DNA from: Endothia cerciana
Taxonomy: Eukaryota; Ascomycota; Sordariomycetes; Diaporthales; Cryphonectriaceae
Assembly: GCA_026119935.1 (NCBI GenBank)
Contig: JALRMH010000053.1
Coordinates: forward strand, 186,001-250,000
Direction: 5' to 3'
Length of the DNA: 64,000 nucleotides
Positions 10,085 to 21,799 of this stretch are shown one piece after another (position 1 is the first letter of the stretch; each line of letters starts with the position of its first letter). The position numbers and the translations under genes are program-made. The notes beneath the pieces were generated by a model. It saw nothing but the letters and a program-made list of their open reading frames with translations. It made no database searches and was not told the DNA's origin.

Positions 10085-13000
10085 TCAGGCATCCGACGGA
10101 GGAGTCAGCCGGCTTGCGACCGTAGCGGGCTGAACTGTGTTGGGCGTGTCCGCCCCCGCCGCCCCCGCCGCCCCCGCCGCCACCGCCGCCGCCGCCGCCG
10201 TGGCATCGCTAACGTCTCCGATGCCACTATCATCGTCTCTGCTGTTCTGCTCGGCTTGTTGATCTTCATGTCCCGCATTGGAGCCCGAATCTTGCGCGTC
10301 GGCTTCTTTGGCCTTGCTTGCGCCTCCTCGGGGGCTCCGGTCCTGATGGGCATCTCCTTCGCGATCGGCGCCATTTATCACTGACTGGTTTTCCTTGTCG
10401 CCGTCACTTGCTGGTGCCTTCGTCTTCCCACTCGGCGGTACGAGCCCAGCCCCCGTGTTTGGAACAACCCGCACCTCGAACACCTTCGATCTCTCTGCTT
10501 CCTTCATTGCCTGACGCATCCGTTCTCGTCTGGCCTGTCCTCGCAGCCGACTTTGAGCTCCAGCACCGTTGGTGACGAAACGCACCGACTTGATCATGAA
10601 GCTGAGCCCATCGTGGCTCGACCGCTGTCCTTTTCGGCCCAATCGCCCGCCCCATTCCCGACTCTTTATGCCGAATTGTGTCGTTGACGCATACATCTCG
10701 AGTCTCGGCAAGATCGTGACCATCACGTGCATATCTCTTCCTGCCGGCACCGGGACAGGTCCGGTCTTCAGGGGTGCTTCCATGTAGTCCGGGCTGGGTT
10801 TCGGCTCGACCGGCTCCTTGCCTCGGCCCTTTCTGCCGCCTTTGTTTTCCTTGACATCCGCATTGGGCCCTTCATCGAGGCCCAACATCTCGACGTCGAC
10901 GTCCTCGGGCCATTCACCTCGAACCCAACCACCATGAATGCAGGCTGCCACGACATCTGAGTCGTCGGTGTACACGTCCGTTCCCCAGACAGCCCTGCGG
11001 GAGGTGATCTCTGCCCTTGCGGAAGGGGTAAGGTGCTGTTTTCCGACCTTGACGATGAGCGTGCTCCCCTCCTTCCCTCTGATGACGTCCATTGGTAAGG
11101 GCTTTGGGGTAGACGAGTACGCGTAACGCGGCGGTCGTCCGGTACGAGGATCCTGTATCCGGGCTGGTTGGAGACCCAGCTCGTAGATGAAATCGCCCAG
11201 ATGCCCGCGTGGCTTGTGGGCAATGCTTTCGAAGACGGCTTTATTCGAGATGATGCGCTTTGCCTTGGGCGGGATGATCACCGCTGGACTCGGCAAAGGA
11301 GCTGCGACCGGTCTGGCGCCTTGGTCCCCGGGCTGTCCGTGAGCTACAGATCGTGGGGGAGCATGGTGGTGTGTCATGAGATCCTTCGCAAGGCCAGTAG
11401 GGGAAGAGATCGGAGTCACCCCCTTGACACCCTTGAACGGCGAGACGCCGGTCTGCTGGGGTGACACCTGTTCGGGGATGTGATGGTGGTGGTGATGATG
11501 GCTAATAATGTGAGCTTCATAGGGCACGGGTACCAAGGGGGTTGGGGACGTACTGATGATGGTGATGGTGAGAATGAGTCTTGAGCCGCTTGGCTCTGCC
11601 CAGTGGCGTGCTTCTGCCGTTGCTGTCTTCATCACCCCTGGCATCATCATCCTTTGCCTTCCTGCGCTTATTTCGAAAAGTAGTGTCGCGGCCTGCTTTG
11701 GCATCGCCGTTCACTTCCTGAGGCGCATGGTCAAGGTCGTCACGCCTGCCCATGCTACCACTTGCGTAGGCCAGCTGGGCGCCGGACGCAACGGGGCTGG
11801 AGACCCCCAGGCCACCAAGGCCACTTCCAATACCAGAAAACATGCGGCCGAATTCGCTCTTGATGCCGGCCTCCCCAGGCGGTCCTTGTAGCTGTGGTTG
11901 GGCACCTTGGACCGCCTGGGGCAGTGGCGATATGCGACCCTTTCGGTTTATTTCCTGTTGGATCCTTAAAAAGTTTTGCTGCGGCGCCATCGGAAGTGGT
12001 GCCTCCTCCACTGGCCGAGAGCGCGGTGAATTAAAGAGGCCTGGATGGCCGTTGCTGTATGCGACAGACGGAGGAGGCGGGCCTTCTTCGCCAGGCCGTC
12101 GGGGTGGTGGTTGCTGATGCTGTGGAGGCAGCGCTACGGCACGGTGCCGCTCTGGAGATTCATGAGGGGTGGCTGGTTGGCCCGGATGTGATATCGACTG
12201 CGGATGCCCTGGGTGAGACGATGGTGGGAAGCGGTCGAGCGGAGACTGCGTGTAGGATCCAGCAGGATGGCTGAAAGGGGGGGCAGAGCTCCGCGGGTAC
12301 TCGGGCTGCCGTGGTGGAGGCCTAGCTTCCTCGTAGGGGACCCTAGGCCCATCATAAGGCGGCCTCTGCCAGTGTGCTTGTTCGCGAGGGTCCGGCGGCC
12401 TAGCATACTGAGGCGGAAGAGGTACATCCCGCCTCGGCATGCCTGGAGGGCCATACTCAGGAGGGTGCATGCCGTGTGGCCGTCCAGGATCACTACCGGA
12501 CATTGTCCTTTCCCTCCTCTCGCGCTCGCGCATCTCCAGCTCCCTGTCCCTCTCGAACCTCTCCCTTTCATATCTCTCCCTCTCGAACTTGTCCCTGTCG
12601 GACATCATCCTCTCCTCGTACTTGAGCACAGTCGGCCGCTCCGGGTTGTGCTCAGCGCCTGGCCCAGGATCCTCGCGTCTCGCGTACAGTTCGGGATGGC
12701 CCGGCCTTCCCAGCTCCATTGGGCGGGACGGGGGCGGGAATGACTTGGGCTGACTGCTCGGCCGTGGGGGAGGGACAGGGCCGCCTGAGGCCCTATGGAA
12801 TTCCCGAGAGTGGTCCACGGGACCCATAGGCGGTGGAGGGTGGCGGAAAGCCTGTGGTGTTCCGTACCTGTGCATCTCCGGCGTCAAATGCATACTATGC
12901 GGGGAGCCCCCAGGGTTTCGCGGTTCTCGTGCATCGTATACTCTCTGGTGCTGTTCAGGTGTGTGTGGTCGTCGATAAGGAGCATAGTCTGCGGGACTCG

Positions 13001-13512
13001 GGTTCATCCTTGGGGATGCGTGCGTGCTCGAGGTATATTGCGGCGCTGACATGCCGGCGGAGGTTGAAGGGGGTGCGAAGGAAGGCCCGGCGGGTTCGCG
13101 AGATGGTCCGCCAAGCATGTGAGATATCGACATGGAGCTCCCGCCGCCCGGCGTCCTCGAGAGCGACCCGAGAGCAGGCAGCTCACGGCCGCCCGGAAAA
13201 GCTGTCGGGGGCCCTACGGACACCGGGGGTGGCCTCGGTGGAGGCAGACCATACGAGGCGGCCCCTCCCATCTGCATACTGGGGCTAGGCCCTGGGCCCT
13301 GGCCAGGCTGAGAGGGCGAACCCGGGTGGGGCCCAGGCCGATTCATAGAAGGCGCAGGGGTCAGGGAGGAGGAGCTCTGATGGCGCGCGTGGTTCGAGGG
13401 CGCGAGGGACGGGGTCGGTTCGTATGGTCGAGAAGAGGAGAAGTAGTGGGGGTCGGAGGTCCTCCTCTGAGGGTGGTCCGGCGGGTATGCGGAGCCGCCT
13501 GGGGGAGCAGGA

Positions 13513-13556
<44 letters not shown>

Positions 13557-13706
13557 GGAGGCAGCGAAGGAGGTCTGCGCAGGAGTGGAGGCCGCGGAGG
13601 ATGGCGTGGGAGGAGGAAGGGTCTGTCGGGCATAGAGGGGAGACTGCGCGTTTCTCGAGAAGGGGAGGTTGGGCGGTTGTGAATGTCTTGGATCTCGAGG
13701 ATCCAT
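10085..13706 (-). CDS. RXT3: RXT3, subunit of the Rpd3L histone deacetylase complex
   Basis: Fungal Rxt3 homologue, a subunit of the large Rpd3 (class I HDAC) corepressor complex in the nucleus. Two long frames join through a 52-nt intron (11553-11502; GTACGT donor, ATTAG acceptor), with exons 13706-11554 and 11501-10085, giving 1,189 residues. The Rxt3 domain lies roughly at residues 800-1020, with FESIAHKPRGHLGDFIYELG and VWGTDVYTDDSDVVAACIH. The first 700 residues are Pro/Ser/Gly-rich and disordered, with a 14-Gln tract near residue 50 and a highly charged EREREYERERFERD-like segment near 370. The tail is acidic and Ala-rich. The splice falls inside a histidine run, so both exons contribute His codons. 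A separate Rxt3 domain exon without the long N-terminus is conceivable but less likely. Confidence 0.88.
13515..13556. repeat. CTG/CAG trinucleotide repeat (polyQ of RXT3)
   Basis: Twelve perfect CTG units on the plus strand (CAG on the coding strand), flanked by single TTG (CAA) codons, encode 14 consecutive glutamines in RXT3. A length-variable coding repeat of this kind is usual in fungal transcription regulators. Confidence 0.95.
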
Positions 13707-16700
13707 CTTGTATGCGGCGGTGATGCAGGTCAGGAATTTTCGATGGTTAGGCCGCTGGCGGGCGGTCCAGCAGGACTGAGATGGTCGTGACAGCGCAGTG
13801 GAAGCCCCGAGTGCATCACAGAGAGCCCGAAAGATGCTCGTCCTGTGTGTGCAGCAGAGGTTGTTAGGTCGATGTCGGGCGGCGGACGAAGGGGAGTAGG
13901 CGTGCGGTGTGGGCGGCGGTGCGGCGTGCTGGGAGGTGAGGTGGGCTGCTAAAAGCTGGGACTCGGTCGCATGCGCTACGTGGTACAGATATCTATCTCG
14001 TCTCGATCAAGTACGCCGGCGTCTTGGTGTTGAGGGTGGACTGAGGCCTGTGTCGCAGATGTGTGTTCGTGTAGGATGCTGTTGTCGGGTCGAGGGGACA
14101 CCTGGAGCAGAGATGGCAGACACAGTCTGTGTTTGTGATCCACAGAGAAGGAAGCGGCAGTGGCATGCGCTGGGGGACCTTGGGAAACCTTGGAAGGGGA
14201 AAAATTATGGGGAAGTCGAAAAGCGACAAGAAGCTGGGGCTGGATGGGAAAGGATGTTGCAGGGGACGGGGCAGGGGAGCTGGGGAGCCAGGGGCCGAGG
14301 GAGGTGGGGAGAACAGAGGAGGGCACAGAGAAGGGCAGGGGCGCTAAATTGGGGCACGGATCGTCATCAAGTTTGTGCGACGGGTACAAGCGACACAGCA
14401 CTTCTGACAAGCTGTTCATGCTGCCGAGACCGTTTGTTGTACACCATAGGAGATACCACGGTTCTGATGATGGCTATAGCATAGGAGGTCCAGGCCAGGC
14501 GTGGCATGAAATACCCAGGGCCTTGACGTGAGGAGCATATCATGCTGATTCATGACGTCCATAATGGAACGAAGGAATTGTTGATCACGTTCAAAGAAAG
14601 AGTTCACGATGATGACCGCGCCCAGGGCCAGAGCAGAGGCATGAGCAGGAGCAGGGGTGGGGGGCGGGCGGAATTGCGCTAGTCAGGGTCCATGACCTGG
14701 CATGACAGGGATAGGCCCGGCAGACTCTGTTTCTCTTCGGATTTTTGTCGAGTTCCAGTGGAAGGACGAGGCTCTCAACATGCTGTCCCCTCACCCCCTA
14801 CCACGAATGAAAGACTGAGGGAAAGGTAGCTGAATGATTTCATGTGCAACACGCAAGGGACAAGGGACCGCCTCCGACCAGGTCGATTTCACCCTGGGTT
14901 GGGGCGGCAGTCTCCAAGGCTATCAGCACCGACAGAAACAGACCGCCATTCCCGTCGCGGCCGGGTGGGTGGGTGAGATCATATGCAACAGCAAGCTGCA
15001 GTTGATATCTGCCTACTAAGCTAAGTAGAGTACACCTCAGAGCGGAAAAGCGGGGAGGGAGACAGGATAGTACCATAGTACTATGATAGCACATAGGACC
15101 ATCGACCATCCCCGACCAGGATGCTGAACAATCTCTCCAGGAAGAGGGAAGGGAACGAAGGAAGAGGGAGAACAGACACTACTTACTATGGACGAGGACA
15201 TGCTGCTATGTTTCTGGATATGCTGCTCGGCACATCGTCCTAATCAAATGGTTACAATGGGAGTGCTGATCCCTGGGGCCGAGGCTCATTGACAGCATGA
15301 CGTGGTCATGAATCAAACAAGCTCCAGACAGGCCTGCCACATAGTACCATAATAGTATGTATTTTGTTTTTACGTCTCTTCCCGCCCCAGGACCGGACTG
15401 CTGTCCATCATACTATGAGGCTCTATGCAGGACCTGAATCATGCTTTCGTCATGTAGTGCCTGTGGTGCGGTCTGGGGCTGCTGTTTCCTGGTTGGCTGG
15501 GCGTACCGTCGCTGCACGGGATCTGCCAGCGGCTCGTGCACAGTAACGGAACTCCACATGAACGCCCACATGAACGCCCACATGAACGCCCACGACGAAG
15601 GCACTATGAACAACTTCTCAGGCCATCCACCAGCTTGCACACCATGTTCCTCTAGGAACAGAAAGAGCAACGCTCAAACTTTGTAAGAAGGCATTTTCAT
15701 ATTAGGCTGTACTGCTGACATGAACTTATACAGACTTTATGCAGCTGTAAGATTAGGATCAGGTTGTGTGATTATTACAGCTGGCTAATTAGCTAAAGGG
15801 CACATGGAAAGCTGGAGAAGTAAACAATCTGCCTCCGAACACTTTTTAAGCATACAAGCCGGAATAACTCTTAAATAGTTGGTTTGGACCTCCTTTTTTC
15901 GAAGTGACTCAATTCTTAGCACACTTTACTTCACCTTTTGCATGCTCGAGAGGCTGCTTGCTTCACACATATATTGATGGATCTGTGAGCTGCATCCATC
16001 CTGTCTCGAGGAGACATAGTGTATCGATCAAATCAGGTCTCTATTTGTCTGATCCGGGGAAAGAACTAATAACGGGCTGCGAGACACGAGATTTATCGTT
16101 TGCCATCCAGGTCTTGCCTGGAAAGCTACCTTGGTGCAAAAGTAATAGTCACCACTCGTGGTAGACATCGCTTCAGTTTTTAACATGAGCAATGACTCGA
16201 AGATCATGGCCACAATACAAAATATAACTGAGATATAGCACATACGATGACTCGTGGTTCACATGGTCTCTTGAGTTTAGCACCAGAGACCTGGCGTTGT
16301 CAGAAATACAGCTTTGAATCGTTGATCATTGTCCTTTACAGTGACCAACGTTGTATGACCAATTTCGCAAATTATGCTCTCTTTCTCTCGGACCTAGCGC
16401 CTAACAGAAAATTACCATCCCATCCTTAGTAGTCCATCTACAGCCCTGAATTGTGATCATAGGCGTCAACGACAGACGCGTTTTACGTTGATCTACAGGT
16501 TTGCAGGATGATCCTGACATCAGCGGCTGCTGATGCCCCGTTTGATAATATCTCACCCCGCAGCCAACAATGTAATTAACATCAAATGTCCACAAGTTAT
16601 GAATTCCGGCCACCAATAAATACCTTCGAGAAGCGCAAGTGTGTATAGAACTTGTAGCCTGGTCCTCTAGGTTCGTCTCTGATGAACCACGTGGCCGCAT
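13707..16700. other. 3-kb region without a supported gene
   Basis: Upstream region and probable long 5' UTR of RXT3, then anonymous DNA. It contains a GGGA/GGAG-rich stretch at about 14200-14345, several TACTATAGTA-like palindromes (15060-15100, 15340-15410) and a 12-bp tandem repeat at 15557. Frames such as 13909-14484 have no domain and purine-biased content. AT content rises after 15700. I see no convincing coding exon. Confidence 0.5.
15557..15593. repeat. 12-bp tandem repeat, three copies
   Basis: Three perfect copies of CATGAACGCCCA in tandem. The unit length is a multiple of three, but I see no gene around it. Confidence 0.85.
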
Positions 16701-16739
16701 CGGACCCAATTAAAAGTGCCATCCCCAACCTGTCAGCTA

Positions 16740-17952
16740 TTGCAGACTACCAAATCACCTTGTGGGATAGGCAAGCACGCCGCAGTATCTCTACTCTTCC
16801 TCTCATACTCACGGCACCATGTGCGTTTACGCCCGGCATCCTACTGGCTGCAGGAATGGGGAGCCGAGGACCTGCTGAATCACCTCAGCTTCGTGGAGAG
16901 ACTTGACGAGTACTCAGTCTTACACGTCAAGGGGGGGCCGCCGGCTCCCGAAGTTCGACGAGTTCCTCCATGCCGAGGGCGGCGAGCCGACTATGAGCCA
17001 GGCAGGCTTCGAGAACCTTCTTCGCCGTTATGTCCCTCCTGCGGGTTTGCGAGCGGTCGGGAAAGCCGCTCCGGTCTTCTTCCGCATGCCGGCCTACCTG
17101 TCTCGGTGCCCCTTCCTCGAGCCGCCTAAGCCAGATGAGAATGTGATGACGCGCAGCGAGTTTATCCGCGCCGTCGCCCTCGCACACCCAGACAAGCACT
17201 ACGATTTCTTCGGCTACGGAGGTGATGGTTTACGCCCGCACCTGTATGCCCGCTGACCAACGCCGGTTGTTGTTCCAGGGCTTGGCTACGCCGAGGGACG
17301 GTGATCCTGACAGCTTTGATGAGCCCCCCTGGGTGACCAAGGCGGCTAAACGAGCCCGGCAGTTTTGGTTGCCTTTGAAGCTCGCAGACCCCGACGCGCG
17401 GCAGGAGATATCTGTGCCGGACGATGCCCTTACCAACCGGGACGCAGATGGCTATGAGTGCTTTCACGACGTAGTGAACCTCATGAGTTGGTTGCAGCCC
17501 GGACCGGGTCAGCGAAAGTAGGTCGGGTTGCCCTGGTGGATGTGGCGAAGAAGATGGTCTCGAGGGAGGAGATACGTCTCATACCGCTACAGCGTTTCGT
17601 GTTGGCTCGCGCTGACTTTGCCGCGCTGGTGGAGCTATTACTTGTAACGTTCCTGGATGGCCAGGGGGGTGGGGATCTGAATTCACAGGCGCTACCTGAG
17701 GACTTTGAGGAGAGGAAAGAGACCGCGGTGGAGGCATTCTTCGGCGAGAAGGAGGACAGAAATTTCCTGGAGTTTTACGATGCTTTCACGTCGGAGGGCC
17801 TCGGTCTTGGACCTGAAGAGGGCAGCACCACGAACCGGCTCGTGAGTATTCTCCTGGTTGACGGCCACTGTATTTCGTCCTATGGATACTTATCGAATGC
17901 TGACGATGTTACAGAGGTCCTGGCTGGACTCGCTGAAATGGTTCTTCGATGA
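16740..17952 (+). pseudogene. frameshifted gene of unknown function
   Basis: Protein-like sequence continues across reading frames: frame 3 up to about 16930 (WLQEWGAEDLLNHLSFVERL), frame 1 from about 16935 (RLPKFDEFLHAEGGE), frame 2 from about 17255 (PADQRRLLFQGLATPRDGD), then frame 1 from about 17515 to the stop at 17952 (VGRVALVDVAKKMVSREE). The first shift is at a run of seven G (16929-16935). The others are near 17250 and 17510, without good splice signals of matching phase. No ATG opens the first segment, so the 5' end also looks lost. About 400 residues of soluble, mixed-charge protein remain; I recognise no domain. Either a decaying gene or one with uncorrected indels. Intact large genes nearby argue for real decay. 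Confidence 0.5.
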
Positions 17953-20208
17953 AGCTTTGACCGTCGAGGCGTGACTGTGAGCTGTTCCCCCGCCTGTTTC
18001 GGTACCATCCACTTCCACAACCAGAGGGCCCTTCAAGGTAAACATTGTACCTTATTTGGGTAAATGCTGTGGACAAAACGTCTCGATACCAATGTACTCA
18101 GCTACCCACTCGAGAGTCCCACAGCCTTAGCAATTATTACTACGCAGAAATCAGAAGCATGAAATCAAGTCGAACCAGGCCACTCTAGTCTAGCGGATCC
18201 ATACCTACATTCTTTTTCAAGTATCGTCCAGCAGCCTAGCGGCCTTCATATCCCCGTACCAACATCCCCTATAGGCCACGAGCGGTACCTGAGCAGTACC
18301 TGAGTGCTGAAAAATATGTGGCCTCATCCACCGGATAATGCACCTACAAAGTCATCACCACTATTAATTATAGAATCCAGCTCTGCGTACTAGTTCCGTG
18401 CCGCTGGGGCAAGCCTCGAGCCTTAGACTGGACAGAGTCCTTGAGAGAGTCCTTGAGGCTTGCATCGGGGTCGCATGCAAGGCTGGGGGCTTTTTCAGCC
18501 CCCGAAGCTACTGTAGCTCCTCTGTTCGCATCTATCAAAATGGTTGGGGATCTCGACCCTGCCACAGCGGGCCGCGATCCTGAGTCTCATCCGAGGAGCT
18601 CTCCCGGCCACCACCTCCGAACTCTAAGCTTTTGCAACGTCACAAGCTCTGTTCATCACCACTCAATCCAGACGGTACAGTAACCTTAGAGGCCTCCCCC
18701 CCCCCCCCTCCTTTACCTAACCATCGTCTCTCAGATGCTGTCTCCACAAGGCCCTTCAGAAAGTCATGATCGACTAGTCGGGTAGCGCCGGCCTAACATT
18801 GACGATCGCCCGTCTCGAAAAGTGAAGTCTCAATACCTTCAGTCATGCTCCGTGTCGCAGCAAGCTCGGCTGGCGACATCAGATGGGGTAGTGCTTTTGA
18901 CTTCATCTTCCTCGGATGATGATGGATGGGTCTTGGGTCCTGGGAGACTCACATCCAATACGTACCGATCCACCTCGTACAAGTACATTCCGACGAGCAA
19001 ACGCGGCTTCTAAAATGTGAGGCGGCACGAGACCGCGCTGCAGCACACCATGCTGCAATGCTACATGCCACCACACCACCTCTTGGCTCTCCATCTGGCA
19101 TCCTTCAGGCCTTTGGCTACCCTCCACGCGCCGAATACCTGCACTCATTGGTGCTCGTTCCCTTCCGACCTCCCACTCCAACGCATGCTGACCCGACTGA
19201 CGGCCTCCTTGCATTGAGCATGCCTGAGGGAGGAAGGAGTCTTCCCCTTTGGGACCATGTGGCCACGTAGAACCCTGAATTGCATCCAATCTGCTTATTC
19301 AGACCACATACACCATCTCTTGGATCTTCTCCTTGGGACGAGTTTTCCAACACCGACACGGTAGAAACGTGAATGCTAAACTGGACTTTCCTAGTGCTCC
19401 TTCATATGAAGGTTCATTCTGAAGTGGCCATTTAATCACTTCCAGTCGTGCTTTATCTTGTTTGCCCACGTATATATATCGGTGCATAGATGGGTAGTCC
19501 CAGTGAACCAGTGATTGGTGGTCTGTCAAATGGAAATGCGCCACGTGGGTGTTTCAATCTTCTAATTCAGGAAAACAAATAACAAGAGGAGAGAGGGGGG
19601 CAGAAGAGCCAAACGGAAGAAAGAGCAGAGCCTACGTCGCAGCTCATGCCTGGCTCTACGCAAGTTGCATATAGAGACGTGTCCCAAAGTGATTAATCTT
19701 GAGAAATCAGCTGCATTGCGCATCTCAAGGACTTACGCAGCACCGCAGGTGCCAGAAGAAGCCCGCCAGGAACTAGGTTGAGGGTCGCAAAGTCTGGATC
19801 GAAATACTCCCCCGGATCGACTGCTCCAAGACCTCGGTGGACACCTGAAGTTTCCTAACATCCACGACGACGGTTTCCGAGTACCAAAACCCGGGCCTCT
19901 GTGTGCTAAATTTGGCCTTGTTCGCTGCTCGCTTTGTCACAGCGGGTAGGCTTTGTAGAAACAGTAATGTGGCTGGCGGACACCTGACTTTGAGGCACAA
20001 AGACTTCGAGGACATCTCGATAAATTTCGTATCTCGAGCTTTTCAGATCGAGGGCTACTCTTTCTTCACTGCCCATGAGCCCGTCTATACAACGGCCTTC
20101 ATTCAGCCAACCGATTCGGTTTCACCAATTACCTTCAACTTTGACGTTTACAGTCCGACGAATCCAACTCTATATTAAACCCTCAAGCAACAATCCATCC
20201 CTGGCCAA
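17953..20208. other. 2.2-kb intergenic region
   Basis: No gene supported. Contains a run of 13 C at 18696-18708, a short direct repeat GTACCTGAGCAGTACCTGAG at about 18286-18305 and a tandem GAGTCCTTGA motif at about 18437-18460. The open frame at 19903-20178 starts with GTG, not ATG, and I read it as leader of the small gene that follows. Confidence 0.5.
18696..18708. repeat. C homopolymer (13 nt)
   Basis: Run of 13 C in intergenic DNA, one of nine G or C runs of at least 12 nt in the window. Confidence 0.9.
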
Positions 20209-20600
20209 ATGCGTAAGTCCACCAGCTCATCATTTCCGCGCCGAGCACGGTTCTCAGACTGATCGAAATCCTAGGCGGCGCCTTCGAGGAACACCAGGGC
20301 TGCGAGAAGTGCAGCAAGACCTGGAACCGCGAGTCCCACCACGCCAGCCCTCCCAACCCGCCCTGCCGCCGCTCATACAGCCCGTCAAAAATGCTGCCGC
20401 TGGTGAATACCGATACGTGTTTGCCGTGCAGGACGGCCACGGGACGGGAGTGGCAGGAGACACTGGATGGGAATAAAGGCAGCCGCAAGCTGACGCCGCT
20501 CTTTTGGGACTCTAACAAGAACGAGTTTAGTGGTGTATGGAGTGTAAGGGATCCTACAACGAAGGAGAAAATCCTAGAGCGCTTCGGACTGCCGACTTGA
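20209..20600 (+). CDS. small spliced protein with two CxxC pairs
   Basis: I do not recognise a family. A first coding exon of only 4 nt (20209-20212, ATG plus C) is followed by a 62-nt intron (20213-20274; GTAAGT donor, GACTGAT branch, CCTAG acceptor). Exon 2 (20275-20600) stays open to TGA, giving 109 residues. The protein begins MRGAFEEHQGCEKCSKTWNR and has a second pair in TDTCLPCRTATG, so two CxxC knuckles about 50 residues apart could bind zinc. The C-terminal part (LTPLFWDSNKNEFSGVW) looks globular. No signal peptide or membrane segment. The strong splice signals and a clean frame support a real gene; the tiny first exon would be missed by simple ORF calling. Confidence 0.6.
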
Positions 20601-21547
20601 TCTCTCAAAAATTGGAGCCCATGTTCTTTTTACTTCTTGTTTCCAATATTTCGCCGCTGAGATGATTATTTCATTGTAATGAGACCTTGAGAATCACCAG
20701 GGGAAACTTGGACAAGCGAGTTATATAATACTGTGGATTAATTATGTAGTCTGGTTCTCAGTCTCGCTAACTACGGAGGCCCATTAGACCACAATACAGA
20801 ATCAGACTCACCGAAAAGCGAGTGTCATCTGTCAAAATGGGCACCCAGTTCGATGCAACACTATACTGGTAGTATTGCCCATTCGCCTTCCTTTCACTAT
20901 CTGTCATCGCTGCAGTGGCTGAGGATATTGAGGATACCCTCTTGCTGAGGCGTGTTATCCGCTGACGAGTGCTATACATGGAGGCGCATCCTGTAGTGGG
21001 CATGGAGCGGTGGGGGGCAGGTGTGATGTGAAGCACCGTTGTGGCGGAAGAGCGAGAGAGACAGCGAGAGATGGGAGGGGTGATGCATGAAAGGTAAATT
21101 AACCTTTGATCCACTATGAGAGGTCCTCTTGATGGTGAGGTACGAGAGTGATATTCACTTCAAGGGGCCTAGTACTCACTTTCTAGGCTTAACCTTACAG
21201 AGGCTATCAGTAGGACCGGAGATGTGAAAACAACGTCTTCATGGTGGAGATGGGTAACGGGTTAGGTGGAATGGCTTATGGCTGATGATCCCGAGACATG
21301 TGCCTACCTGGGTAGCTTTTGCGACGTTAGCCCGAACAGTACTACAGCTAACAAGAGTTCACAGGTCGATTCTATACACCTCATTGGATATTATCGCTTG
21401 GATAGGGTGGTGGAGCTGAGGGCGAGGGGCTAGACGCAGCCTTGCGACTGCTACAGCAATAGAAGACCTCCGATCCGTGTGACTCAGATTAAAGGACTGG
21501 ATCTACTTAGTACCTAAATGTCTAGGGCGTTGCTTTACTATTTAACC
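20601..21547. other. intergenic, no gene seen
   Basis: About 950 bp, AT-richer than the gene blocks. The minus-strand open frame at 20767-21114 is short and featureless. I see nothing I can support here. Confidence 0.4.
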
Positions 21548-21661
21548 CTTATAGCCCTCGTCGCCCTATAGCCCTCGTCCGCTCTGTGGCCCTCATCGCT
21601 CTGTGGCCCTCGTCTGCCCTGTGGCCCTCGTCTGCCCTGTGGCTCTGTGGCCCTCGTCACT
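21548..21661. repeat. minisatellite with GCCCTCGTCTGCCCTGTG-like units
   Basis: Six to seven imperfect tandem copies of an approximately 18-bp CT-rich unit (GCCCTCGTC followed by GCCCTGTGG or variants). It sits at the 3' edge of the RIP-mutated repeat on the minus strand. Confidence 0.85.
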
Positions 21662-21799
21662 CTCTTTCTGCTAGTATCTTGGTGGCATACGAATTCTAGC
21701 ATCGTCGAAGAAGTGAATCCTAGCCTAATCTTTCAGGTGATAGCGATGCTGTTGTAGCTTGTGATAGCGGTACAGCTTGCCTGGCAGGAGGAGTAGCAA

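Noticed and set aside
12204..13682. Plus-strand frames opposite RXT3 exon 1
   Set aside because: Shadows of a Pro/Ser/Gln-rich coding strand; no family features, and RXT3 explains the locus.
13909..14484. 191-codon plus-strand frame upstream of RXT3
   Set aside because: Gly/Arg/Trp-rich content from a GGGA/GGAG-rich stretch, no domain; more likely RXT3 leader DNA.
19903..20178. 91-codon plus-strand frame before the CxxC gene
   Set aside because: Opens with GTG rather than ATG and cannot be joined in frame to the CxxC gene; treated as leader sequence.
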